Below, piece after piece: positions 17,914-28,160 of a stretch of DNA of 64,000 bases. Source of the DNA: Klenkia soli (lineage in GTDB: Bacteria > Actinomycetota > Actinomycetes > Mycobacteriales > Geodermatophilaceae); the NCBI RefSeq assembly GCF_900103975.1, contig NZ_FNIR01000002.1, forward strand, positions 338,840-402,839, in the 5' to 3' direction. The position numbers and the translations under genes were made by a program. Under the pieces are notes generated by a model that saw only the letters and a list, made by a program, of their open reading frames with translations, was not told the DNA's origin and did not search any database. Each line of letters starts with the position of its first letter. Position 1 is the first letter of the stretch.

Positions 17914-18837
17914 TCATCCCCGCTCGGCGCGCTCCGCGGCCCGGCCGGCCTGGTAGGCCTCCCAGTAGGTGCGGTGGTGGCTGAACGGCTCGTCCCGGTC
18001 CTCCACCGCGGCCCGCACGCCGTCGGCGCGCTGGATGCGCTCGAAGTCGGCCATCGCCGGCCCGGCGATCGCCATCGCGTCGGCGTCGTTGGCCGCGGCG
18101 ATCGCCGAGGCGATGCCCATGGCGTCCCACCAGCGGTTGGTGGCCTCCTTGTGGCTGTAGAGCATCTCCAGCGGCACGTGGGAGATCCGCTCGGCGTACG
18201 CGCGGGCCACCGCCATCACCTCGTCGGCCGGCACCGCCTTGTTCACCAGGCCGTACTGCTCGGCCTCGGTGCCGGTCATCGAGTCGCCGGTGAACAGCCA
18301 CTCCTTGGTCTTGCGCATGCCCAGGTGCACCGGCCACATGCCGAACGTGTGGATCTCGCCCATCGAGCGCGCCTCGGGCTGGCCGAAGGTCGCGTCGTCG
18401 GCGGCGAAGACGACGTCCAGCACGCCGGCGAGGTCGAGCCCACCGGCCACGCACGCGCCGCGGACCACGCCGACGGTGGCCTGCCGGATCCGCCACAGCC
18501 GCATCCAGCGCTCGCGGGACTCGTGGAACTCGCGGCGGCTGAAGATCGGGGCGCGGCGGTGCGGGCGGCTGTCCTCGGGGCGGGACGGCTCACCGGTGCC
18601 CCAGAGGTAGCCCCACTCGGAGAGGTCGTAGCCGGTGCAGAAGTTCTTGCCGTTGCTGGCGACGATCAGCACCCGGGTGTCGTCGTCGGAGTCCAGGTCG
18701 TCGAGGACGTCGTCCATCTCGTCGCGCAGCTGCCGGCAGAGCGCGTTGCCGCGCTCGGGCCGGTTCAGCGTCATCGTGGCGATCCGGCCCTCCTTCTCGT
18801 AGGTCAGCATCTCCGGGTTCGGCACCCTGCGGCCCAT
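17914..18837 (-). CDS. enoyl-CoA hydratase/isomerase (crotonase) family protein
   Basis: A 307-residue crotonase. The N-terminal IATMTLNRPERGNAL, the oxyanion segment VASNGKNFCTGYDLSEW and the second loop ACVAGGLDLAGVLDVVFAADD are typical. The first catalytic-Glu position found in enoyl-CoA hydratases is not obvious here (QPEARSMGEIHTFG), so a different crotonase reaction is possible. It has an insertion after YDLSEW compared with standard hydratases. The gene runs leftward from the divergent region that holds operator copy 3, with GGAG eight bases before ATG 18837. It is part of the same island as the monooxygenase on the other side. Confidence 0.88.
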   Translation of the reverse strand: MGRRVPNPEMLTYEKEGRIATMTLNRPERGNALCRQLRDEMDDVLDDLDSDDDTRVLIVASNGKNFCTGYDLSEWGYLWGTGEPSRPEDSRPHRRAPIFSRREFHESRERWMRLWRIRQATVGVVRGACVAGGLDLAGVLDVVFAADDATFGQPEARSMGEIHTFGMWPVHLGMRKTKEWLFTGDSMTGTEAEQYGLVNKAVPADEVMAVARAYAERISHVPLEMLYSHKEATNRWWDAMGIASAIAAANDADAMAIAGPAMADFERIQRADGVRAAVEDRDEPFSHHRTYWEAYQAGRAAERAERG

Positions 18838-18868
18838 GGCGGTCTCCTCTGTCCTCGTCGTCGAAGCG

Positions 18869-18890
18869 CTGTCAACGTATGCGTTGACAG
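18869..18890. promoter_or_regulatory. TetR-type operator, copy 3, between divergent genes
   Basis: CTGTCAACG-TATG-CGTTGACAG, nine-base arms. On the plus strand its right arm contains a perfect -35 TTGACA (18884-18889), followed after 17 bp by CACAGT (18907-18912), six bases before the monooxygenase ATG. A bound repressor would hide this -35. It lies 32 bp before the leftward crotonase start. Confidence 0.75.
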
Positions 18891-18918
18891 CTCCTGTGTC
18901 CACGGCCACAGTGGAGGC

Positions 18919-20507
18919 ATGACCGACGTCGACGTCGTGGTGGTGGGAGCCGGGTTCGCCGGCCTGCGGGCGCTGCACACCCTCCGGGAGCGCGGGTACG
19001 CCGTCGCCGTGCTGGAGGCCGGCGACGGGATCGGCGGGGTCTGGCACTGGAACCGCTACCCCGGTGCCCGGTGCGACGTGCGCAGCCACGACTACTCCTA
19101 CGGGTTCGACCCCGACCTCGAGCAGGAGTGGCGCTGGACCGAGCGGTACGCCACCCAGCCCGAGATCCTGCGGTACGTCGACCACGTGGTGGAGCGCTTC
19201 GACCTGGCCCGCGACGTGCACCTGCGCACCCGGGTCACCCGCATGGTCTTCCGCGACGCCGGCTGGGACGTCGAGACGACGAACGGCGCGTGGCGGGCCC
19301 GGTTCGTGGTGATGGCGACCGGTCAGCTGAGCATCCCCAAGGACCCCGAGCTGCCCGGCCAGGCCGACTACGCCGGCACCGTGCTGCACACCGCCCGCTG
19401 GCCGCGCGAGGGCATCGACCTCACCGGCAAGCGGGTCGGCGTCATCGGCACCGGCTCCTCGGGCACGCAGCTGGTGCCGGTCGTCGCCGAGCAGGCCGCC
19501 CACCTGACGGTCTTCCAGCGCACGCCGAACTTCTCCATCCCGGCCACCAACGGCCCGGTCAGCGACGAGGAGGACGCCGCGGTCAAGGCGGTCTACCGCG
19601 AGCGCCGCGAGGCGGCGCGCAACTCCCCGACCGGGCTGAGCTTCCCGGTCAGCCGGGAGTCGGCGCTGGAGGTCGACCCCGAGGAGCGGCGCCGGCACTA
19701 CGACGTGCAGTGGCCGACCACCGGCTTCGGCTTCCTGCTCGCCTACCGCGACCTGATGCTCGACGAGGCGGCCAACGCCACCGTGGCCGACTTCGTGCGC
19801 GAGAAGATCGCCGCCAAGGTCACCAAGCCCGAGCTGCTGCCGCACCTGCTGCCCGAGGGCTACCCGTTCGGCGCCAAGCGCCCGCCGGTCGACTCCGGCT
19901 ACTTCGAGACGTTCAACCGGGACGACGTCGAGCTGGTCGACGTCCGGGACACCCCCATCACCGGGTTCACCGAGCACGGCCTGCAGACCACGGAGCGCGA
20001 GGTCGAGCTGGACGTCGTGGTCTTCGCCACCGGCTTCGACGCGATGACCGGGGCCCTGCTCAAGCCCGAGATCGTCGGCCGCGACGGCCGGACGCTGCGC
20101 GAGGCGTGGGACGCCGGGCCGCGCACCTACCTGGGCCTGCAGGTGGCCGGGTTCCCCAACCTGTTCGTGGTCGCCGGCCCGGGCAGCCCGTCGCTGCTGA
20201 GCAACGTGCTGCTGAGCATCGAGCAGCACGTCGACTGGATCGCCGACCTGCTCGACGCCGCCGGGGCCCGGGGCGCCGAGGTCGTCGAGGTCACCGCCGA
20301 GGCCGAGGCCGGCTGGGTGGCCCACGTCAACGAGCGGGCCGAGGCCACGCTCTACCCGCAGGCCCGCAGCTACTACATGGGCGACGACGTGCCCGGCAAG
20401 CCGCGGGTGTTCACCCCGTACGTGGGCGGGGTGCGCGGCTACAAGCGGATCCTCGAGCGCGTGGTCGCCGACGACTACGACGGGTTCGTGCTCTCCGGGG
20501 CGTCCCG

Positions 20508-20511
<4 letters not shown>
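18919..20511 (+). CDS. Baeyer-Villiger-type flavin monooxygenase
   Basis: A 530-residue FAD/NADPH monooxygenase of the Baeyer-Villiger group, which inserts oxygen next to a ketone to give an ester or lactone. It has GAGFAGL (first Rossmann fold, residues about 9-15), the fingerprint F/Y-x-G-x-x-x-H-x-x-x-W-P as YAGTVLHTARWP near residue 152, the second Rossmann GTGSSGTQ, and the conserved FQRTPNFSIPA. The start ATG 18919 has GGAGG only one base before it, while TTGACA-N17-CACAGT ends six bases upstream; leaderless transcription is more likely. The stop overlaps the next ligase by four bases, so monooxygenase, ligase and the ligase-hydrolase fusion form one operon. Confidence 0.93.
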
Positions 20512-22204
<1,693 letters not shown>

Positions 22205-22208
<4 letters not shown>

Positions 22209-24637
22209 GCACGTTCCCGCGGTCCCCGGACGCCGTGCGGGAGCGGTGGACGGCGGCCGGCGCCTGGGACGGTGCGCTGCTCGATGCCTGGGTGGACGCC
22301 GCCGACCCCGCCCGGCTCGCGGTGGTCGACGGCGACGTCCGGCTGACCTACGCCGAGCTGGCCGACCGTGTGGTGCGCTGCACCGCGGGCCTGCGCCGGC
22401 TGGGGATCGGGCCCGGGGACGTCGTGGCCCAGCAGCTGCCCAACTGGTGGGAGGCGCTGGTCGTGCACCTGGCCGCGATCCGGCTGGGCGCGGTGAGCAA
22501 CCCGCTCATGCCGATCCTGCGCGAGGCCGAGATGCGGTTCGCGCTGCGCTCGGGCGGCGCGCGGGTGCTCGTCGTCCCCGGGGCGTTCCGCGGGTACGAC
22601 CACGCGGCGCTGGCCGAGCGGCTGCGCCCGGACTGCCCGGCGCTGGAGCACGTCGTCGTCGCCCGGCCCACGGATCCCGGAAACCGCGGTTTCCGGGATC
22701 TGCTGGCCACCGCCGAGGGCGGGCACGCCGAGCCCGGGCGGACCAGCGGCGACCCGGTCTGCCTGCTCTACACGTCGGGCACCGAGAGCGACCCCAAGGG
22801 CGCGGTGCACAGCCACGACACCCTCGGCCACGAGGACCGCAGCATGGTGACCCACCTGCAGCTCACGCCGGAGGACGTCGTGCTCTCGGCCTCGCCGGTC
22901 GCGCACGTCACCGGCGTGCTCTACGGCTTCCACCTCGCCTCGCTGCTGGGCACCGCGGTGGTGTTCTGCGACGTCTGGTCGCCCGAGCGCGGCTGGGAGC
23001 TGATCGTGGGGGAGGGCTGCACCGTCACGGTCGCCGCCACCCCGTTCCTGCACGGGCTCACCCACGCCCCGGCCCGGCCGGCGTCCTCGACCCTGCGGGT
23101 GTTCGGCTGCGGCGGCGCCGACGTCCCGCCCGAGCTGGTCCGGGAGGCGGCCCGGGACCTGGACTGCACGGTGGTGCGGGTCTACGGCTCCACCGAGATC
23201 CCCACGGTCACCGCAGGGCACGCCGACGACCCCGCCGACCTGCGCGCCGACACCGACGGCCGGGTGGTGGGCCTGGGCGAGCTGCGGGTGGTCGACGACG
23301 ACGAGCGCGAGGTCCCGCCCGGCACGGTCGGCCACCTGCGGGCCCGGGCGCCGGAGATGTTCCTGGGCTACCACGGGCTGGACCGGCAGGTCGTCGACGC
23401 CGAGGGCTGGTTCGCCACCGGCGACCTCGGCCGGGTCGACGACGCCGGGTACCTGAGCGTCACCGGGCGCAGCAAGGACCTGATCCTGCGCGGCGGGGAA
23501 AACATCAGCGCCAAGGAGGTCGAGGACCACCTCTACCGGCACCCGGACGTCGCCGACGTGGCGGTGGTCGCCGTCCCCGACCCGGTGCTCACCGAGCGGG
23601 GGTGCGCCGTCGTCGTCCCCCGGCCCGGTGCGACGGTGACGCTGGATTCGCTCACCGCGTTCCTGGACGGGCTGGGCATCGCGAAGCAGAAGTACCCCGA
23701 GTCGCTGGTGGTCGTCGACTGCCTGCCGCGGACGCCGACCGGCAAGGTGCAGAAGAACGTGCTGCGGCAGCAGGCGCGGCTGCGGACCGACGTCCGGGCG
23801 CTGCTGGCCACGTTCGCCCGGGCCGGGGTGCAGACCTACGACCGGGTCGGCCTGGCCGCCGCGCGGGAGCAGGTGCGCGGGGCGGTGCGGCTGCAGAAGC
23901 CCGTCGCCGAGGTCGCCGGGACCCACGACGTCGACCCCGGCGTGCCGGTGCGGGTGTACCCGGGGACGACGGGCACCGTGCTGGTGTACCTGCACGGCGG
24001 CGGCTTCGTGCTCGGCGACCTCGACGTGGTCGACCGGCCGTGCCGGGCGCTGGCCGCGGCGTCGGGCGCCACCGTGGTGTCGGTGGACTACCGGCTCGCC
24101 CCGGAGTCGCCGTTCCCGGGGCCGGTGCTCGACTGCCTGGCCGCCGTCCGGTGGGCCCGGGGGCTGGGCGAACGGCTGGTGCTGCTCGGCGACTCCGCCG
24201 GCGGTGCGCTGGTCGCGGCCGTGTCGACGGCGCTGCGCGACGCCGGGGAACCGCTGCCCGACCGGCAGCTGCTCGTCTACCCGACCCTGGCCCCGCCCAC
24301 CGACACCCCGTCGATGCGGGCGCAGGCCGACGGCCCGCTGATGACCCGCCGCGAGCTCGACTGGTTCTGGGGGCTCTACGCCCCGGACGGCGACCCCGCC
24401 GCTGCGCCGCTGCTGGCCGCGGACCTGGCCGGGCTGCCGCCGACGACGGTGGTGGTGGCCGAGCTGGACCCGCTGCGCGACGAGGGCCGGGCCTACGCCG
24501 CGCGGCTGGAGGAGGCGGGCGTGCCGGTGGAGCTGGTGGAGTACCCGGGCGCCGTGCACGGCTTCTGGTGGCTGGACAAGGCGCTGACCCAGGCCGACGA
24601 GCTCACCGCCGACCTCGCCCGCCGGGTGCAGCGATGA
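22205..24637 (+). CDS. acyl-CoA ligase fused to HSL-type alpha/beta hydrolase
   Basis: An 810-residue fusion. Residues about 15-540 are an AMP-binding ligase: YTSGTESDPKGAVHSH near 188, VYGSTEIPT near 325, GRSKDLILRGGENISAKEVE near 420, and an intact catalytic Lys in TPTGKVQKNVLR. Residues about 565-810 are a hormone-sensitive-lipase-type hydrolase: HGGGFVLGD (oxyanion hole, about 597), LGDSAGGAL (Ser, about 662), ELDPLRDEG (Asp, about 752) and GAVHGFWW (His, about 783). The hydrolase could cleave the ester or lactone made by the neighbouring monooxygenase, and the ligase would activate the acid. A 28-bp palindromic repeat sits in frame near residues 157-166. The stop lies inside a long terminator hairpin. 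Confidence 0.9.
22673..22700. repeat. palindromic repeat element inside a coding sequence
   Basis: A perfect 28-bp palindrome: GATCCCGGAAACCG followed by its reverse complement. It encodes TDPGNRGFRD in the ligase part of the fusion protein, in a variable stretch before the P-loop. A near-identical copy lies at 8304-8331 in an intergenic region. Confidence 0.75.
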
Positions 24638-24715
24638 TCAGGGGGGTGCACCGAAGTTCGTCCTCCTCCACCAGATCTGGTGGAGGAGGACGGAGTTTCG
24701 TGCGCCCCCCTGATC
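24636..24715. terminator. 80-bp inverted repeat, bidirectional terminator
   Basis: Forty-base arms centred at 24675/24676 (AGATCT) with about five mismatches. The outer eleven bases GATCAGGGGGG and the inner fifteen up to CCACCAGA match perfectly. It lies between the convergent fusion gene and thiolase gene, so it can end both transcripts. The TGA of the fusion gene is in its left end. Confidence 0.8.
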
Positions 24716-24728
24716 GAAGCTGGAGGCG

Positions 24729-25871
24729 TCAGAGGAGCTCGAGGATGGTGGCGTTGGCCTGGCCGCCGCCCTCGCACATCGTCTGCAGGCCGTAGCGGAT
24801 CCCGTTGTCCCGCATGTGGTGGACCATCGTGGTCATGATCCGGGCGCCCGAGGCGCCGAGCGGGTGACCCAGGGCGATGGCGCCGCCGACCGGGTTGAGC
24901 ACCTTCTCGTCGGCGCCGATGTCGGCCAGCCAGGCCAGCGGCACCGAGGCGAAGGCCTCGTTGACCTCGAAGACGCCGATCTCGTCCAGCCGCAGGCCCG
25001 AGCGCTCGAGCACCTTCTTCGTGGCCGGGATGGGCGCGGTGAGCATGATGACCGGGTCGTCCGCGGCCAGCGCCACGCTGTGCACCCGGACGATCGGGGT
25101 CATGCCCAGCTGGGCGGCCTTCTCGCTGGTCATCATCAGCAGTGCGGCGGAGCCGTCGGAGATCTGGCTGGCGTTGCCGGCGGAGACCACGCCGTCGGCC
25201 TGGAACGGGGTCTTCAGCCCGGCGAGGGCCTCGACGGTGCCGCCGCGGCGGATGCCCTCGTCCTGGGCGACCTTGCCCTCGGGGGCGTCGACCGGGGCGA
25301 TCTGGGCGTCGAAGCGGCCCTCGTCCTGCGCGGCGGCGGCGCGCTCGTGCGAGCGGAGGGCGAACTCGTCGAGCTGGGTGCGGGACAGGCCCCAGCGCTG
25401 GGCGATCATCTCGGCGCCGATGCCCTGGTTCGGGCTCACGCCGTCGTAGCGGGCCATGAACTGCGGGCCCATCGGGTCCTGCCCGCTGCGCGAGGAGCCC
25501 ATGGGCACCCGGGACATCGACTCGATGCCACCGGCCACGACGACGTCGTAGTGCCCGGCGACCAGGCCGGCCGCGGCGAAGTGGACGGCCTGCTGGGAGG
25601 AGCCGCACTGCCGGTCGACGGTGGTGCCGGGCACCGACTCGGGCCAGCCCGCGGCGAGCACGGCCGTGCGGGCGATGTCGAAGGTCTGCTCGCCCGACTG
25701 GGAGACGCAGCCCCACACCACGTCGTCGACCAGGGCGGGGTCGAGGCCCGAGCGGCTGGCCAGGGACGCGAGCACGTGGGCCGACAGGTCGGCCGGGTGG
25801 ACGCCGGACAGGCCTCCGTTGCGCTTGCCCACGGGCGTGCGCACGGCCTCGACGATGACTGCGTCGCGCAT
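24729..25871 (-). CDS. acetyl-CoA acyltransferase (thiolase)
   Basis: A 380-residue thiolase that cleaves 3-ketoacyl-CoA with CoA to acetyl-CoA or a longer product. The nucleophile Cys lies in VDRQCGSSQQA near residue 89, the His in LGHPLGASGARI, and the second Cys in MCEGGGQANA near the end, so all three catalytic residues are present. The start ATG 25871 has AGGAG eight bases upstream. It is the last gene of a leftward row (icmF, marR, BtuF-like, metallo-hydrolase), but a 72-bp gap with a possible -10 TACAGT suggests it can also be transcribed alone. Its role could be the final step for the acyl-CoA island across the terminator. Confidence 0.95.
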   Translation of the reverse strand: MRDAVIVEAVRTPVGKRNGGLSGVHPADLSAHVLASLASRSGLDPALVDDVVWGCVSQSGEQTFDIARTAVLAAGWPESVPGTTVDRQCGSSQQAVHFAAAGLVAGHYDVVVAGGIESMSRVPMGSSRSGQDPMGPQFMARYDGVSPNQGIGAEMIAQRWGLSRTQLDEFALRSHERAAAAQDEGRFDAQIAPVDAPEGKVAQDEGIRRGGTVEALAGLKTPFQADGVVSAGNASQISDGSAALLMMTSEKAAQLGMTPIVRVHSVALAADDPVIMLTAPIPATKKVLERSGLRLDEIGVFEVNEAFASVPLAWLADIGADEKVLNPVGGAIALGHPLGASGARIMTTMVHHMRDNGIRYGLQTMCEGGGQANATILELL

Positions 25872-25943
25872 CGGGCGACTCCTCTCGCTCTGCGCCGGCG
25901 GCGGTGCCGACGCGATGACGGTCAGGACTGACTGTATCGCGGA

Positions 25944-26882
25944 TCAGGCGATGCAGGTGAGCCGTCGGCCACCGTTGTAGGTGACCATGTCGGCCAGGGC
26001 GGCGGGGACGTCGATCGGGCAGCCACGCGCCCCACCGGCGAGCTCGGCGTGCGCCCGGTGCAGGTTCCCCACGATCCGCTCGGCGTCGCTCCAGCCGGCG
26101 TACTCCCCGAGGTCGACGCTGCGGGCCGCCTCCAGCGGTGCGACGCCGGCGGCGTGGGAGTCGCGGGCCACGCCGTCCAGCCAGCGGAGGTAGCCGAGGA
26201 CCTCGTCGACCAGCGCCGGGCCGGACACCGGACCGTGACCCGGGACGATCGTCTCGGCGCCCAGCGGGGCGACCACCTGCTCCAGCACCTCGATCGCCCC
26301 GGCCAGCGAGCCCATGACGAGGAACGGGGTGCCGCCGGCGAACAGCAGGTCGCCGGCGAAGAGCGTCCTCTGCTCGGGCAGCCACACGATCGAGTCGTTG
26401 GTGGTGTGCGCGGGGGTGCCGACGTGGGTGACCTCGCAGCGCCGGTCGTCGACCCACAGCGTGACGCCCTCGGTGTAGGTGAGGAACGGCGGCTCGAGCA
26501 CGACCTCGCCGATGTCGAACGGCGTCCAGAACGGCTGGTCCCCGGGGACGCCGGCGGCGATGACGCCCGCGCGGGTGGCCTCGTGGCCGACCACGGTGGC
26601 GCCGCCGAACAGCCAGTTGCCGTGCGTGTGGTCGCCGTGGTGGTGGGTGTTCACCAGGGTGCGCACCGGCTGGTCGGTGACCGTGGCGACGGTGTCCCGG
26701 AACGCCCGGGTGCGCTTCTCGGTGGAGCAGGTGTCCACGACCGCGGCGCCGCGGCGACCCACCAGCAGACCGGAGTTGTTCACCCACCAGGTGCCGTCGG
26801 GCTGCACGTAGGCGAACACGCCGTCGGCGACCTCCTGCAGCACCGGTGGCGGCAGGACGGGGTCGGTCGTCGTGGAGCTCAT
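25944..26882 (-). CDS. MBL-fold metallo-hydrolase
   Basis: A 312-residue metallo-beta-lactamase-fold protein. The metal site THHHGDHTHGN (residues about 96-106) and later ligands in GTPAHTTND, FAGDLLF and VPGHGPVS are all present, as in binuclear zinc hydrolases acting on thioesters, esters or lactones. The ATG overlaps the stop of the BtuF-like gene by four bases, so they are coupled. In its setting (IcmF, thiolase) a CoA-thioester or hydroxyacyl-thiol substrate is possible but not proven. The gene is about 72 bp upstream of the thiolase and on the same strand. Confidence 0.88.
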   Translation of the reverse strand: MSSTTTDPVLPPPVLQEVADGVFAYVQPDGTWWVNNSGLLVGRRGAAVVDTCSTEKRTRAFRDTVATVTDQPVRTLVNTHHHGDHTHGNWLFGGATVVGHEATRAGVIAAGVPGDQPFWTPFDIGEVVLEPPFLTYTEGVTLWVDDRRCEVTHVGTPAHTTNDSIVWLPEQRTLFAGDLLFAGGTPFLVMGSLAGAIEVLEQVVAPLGAETIVPGHGPVSGPALVDEVLGYLRWLDGVARDSHAAGVAPLEAARSVDLGEYAGWSDAERIVGNLHRAHAELAGGARGCPIDVPAALADMVTYNGGRRLTCIA

Positions 26883-27622
26883 CGGGTCCCTCTCTGCAGG
26901 GCGGCGGTCAGGTCGGCGCGGGCGGTTGCCAGGGACGGGCCGTACCAGGTGAGCAGTCGACCGCTCACCAGGGCGGTCGGGGTGCCGGGGAAGGCCTCGG
27001 GGCCGTCGTCGGCGGTGAACACGTAGGGCTCGTCGGGCAGCAGCACCAGCTCGGCGTCCACCTCGGCCGGCTCGGCCTTCGGGTACCGCTCGGTGGTGAC
27101 CGCGTTGGTGCAGCCGAGCCGGGTGAGCAGGTCACCGGTGAAGGTGCGCGCGCCCACCCACATCCACGGGTCGCGCCAGATCGCCACGGCTACCTGCGGG
27201 CCCGGCTCGGGCTCCGGCGCCCACTCCTGCTCGGCGGTCACCAACCAGTCGGGGGTGCCGACCTGCAGGACGTCGGAGAACAGCCGGTGCATCGAGGCGA
27301 AGGCGTCGTCCAGGGTCTCGATCCGGGTCACCCACACCGGGACGCCGGCCTCCCGCAGCCGCCGGACGTCGAGCTCGCGGTTCTCCTCCTGGTTGGCCAC
27401 CACCACGTCCGGGGCGAGTTCGCCGATCGCCGCCAGCGAGGGGTTCTTCGTGCCGCGCACCCGGGCGACGTCGAGGTCGGCCGGGTGGGTGCACCAGTCG
27501 GTCGCGCCCACCAGCCGCTCGGGGACGGTGACGGCGAGCGCCTCGGTCAGGGACGGCACCAGCGACACCACCCGCCGCGGCGGGCGGGGCAGGTCGACCG
27601 GGTGCCCCAGGTCGTCGTTCAC
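26879..27622 (-). CDS. BtuF-like helical-backbone metal-receptor protein, no signal peptide
   Basis: A 247-residue protein of the periplasmic-binding class III fold (BtuF/FecB type). It shows RRVVSLVPSLTEAL, then DWCTHPADL and KNPSLAAIGELAPDVVVANQEENR, the usual pattern of BtuF-like cobalamin or metal-chelate binders. No signal peptide or lipobox is present with either start: GTG 27622, which begins at the domain, or ATG 27700, which would overlap the marR end by 26 bp. It would therefore be cytoplasmic. It is coupled by a four-base overlap to the metallo-hydrolase gene and lies 52 bp after marR, in a row headed by the B12-dependent IcmF. A cytosolic cobalamin-handling role is an inference. 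Confidence 0.8.
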   Translation of the reverse strand: MNDDLGHPVDLPRPPRRVVSLVPSLTEALAVTVPERLVGATDWCTHPADLDVARVRGTKNPSLAAIGELAPDVVVANQEENRELDVRRLREAGVPVWVTRIETLDDAFASMHRLFSDVLQVGTPDWLVTAEQEWAPEPEPGPQVAVAIWRDPWMWVGARTFTGDLLTRLGCTNAVTTERYPKAEPAEVDAELVLLPDEPYVFTADDGPEAFPGTPTALVSGRLLTWYGPSLATARADLTAALQRGTR

Positions 27623-27674
27623 GCCGAGTGACAGCTGCGTGCGGTCGGACCGGCCCGGGGAGGACGGTGAGCTG

Positions 27675-28160
27675 TCACTCGATGTCCCCGGCGTCGGCAC
27701 GCAGCTCGCGGAGCACGTCGACCAGGTCCTGCACGCGGTCCGGGGCCAGGCCGGGGCGGGTGAACACCTCGGCGTTGAGGGCGTCGGTGGCCTTGGCCGC
27801 CACCCGCCGTCCCTCGTCGGTGATCGAGACGACCACCACCCGGCCGTCGGACGGCGATGGCCGCCGCACCACCAGCTCCGCGGCCTCCAGGCGCTGCGCG
27901 GCGTTGGTGACCGACGCCGGGTGCACCTGCAGCAGCGCGCCGGCCCGGGTCATGGGCAGCGAGCCCTCGCGGGTGAACGACAGCAGCTGGAGCAGCTCGT
28001 AGCGGGCGAAGGTCAGGCCGAGCGGACGCAGGACGGCGTCCACCCGGGCCTGCACGATCGCCTGGGCCCGCATGATCGAGGTGACCGCGAGCATGCCGGG
28101 GGTGGCGTCGTCCCACCCCCGGGCCGACCACTGCCGCCCGGCCTCCTCGATGGGGTCCAT
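27675..28160 (-). CDS. MarR-family regulator of the icmF operon
   Basis: A 161-residue MarR regulator. The winged helix includes LLQLLSFTREGSLPMTRAGALLQVHPASVTNAAQRLEAA and the wing RRPSPSDGRVVVVSITDEG, in two parts. The ATG shares one base with the stop of icmF (TGATG), so both are made together. Two copies of a TGGACGTCCA-type box, 30 bp apart, lie at the icmF promoter and are the natural target for an autoregulatory MarR dimer. Ligands of such regulators are often acyl-CoAs or aromatic acids; here isobutyryl- or butyryl-CoA would be a reasonable guess. Nothing else in the window carries the same box. Confidence 0.88.
   Translation of the reverse strand: MDPIEEAGRQWSARGWDDATPGMLAVTSIMRAQAIVQARVDAVLRPLGLTFARYELLQLLSFTREGSLPMTRAGALLQVHPASVTNAAQRLEAAELVVRRPSPSDGRVVVVSITDEGRRVAAKATDALNAEVFTRPGLAPDRVQDLVDVLRELRADAGDIE

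Noticed and set aside
24636..24715. The end of an insertion sequence or integron-like site
   Set aside because: No transposase or integrase frame lies within the window, and the position between convergent stops fits a terminator.
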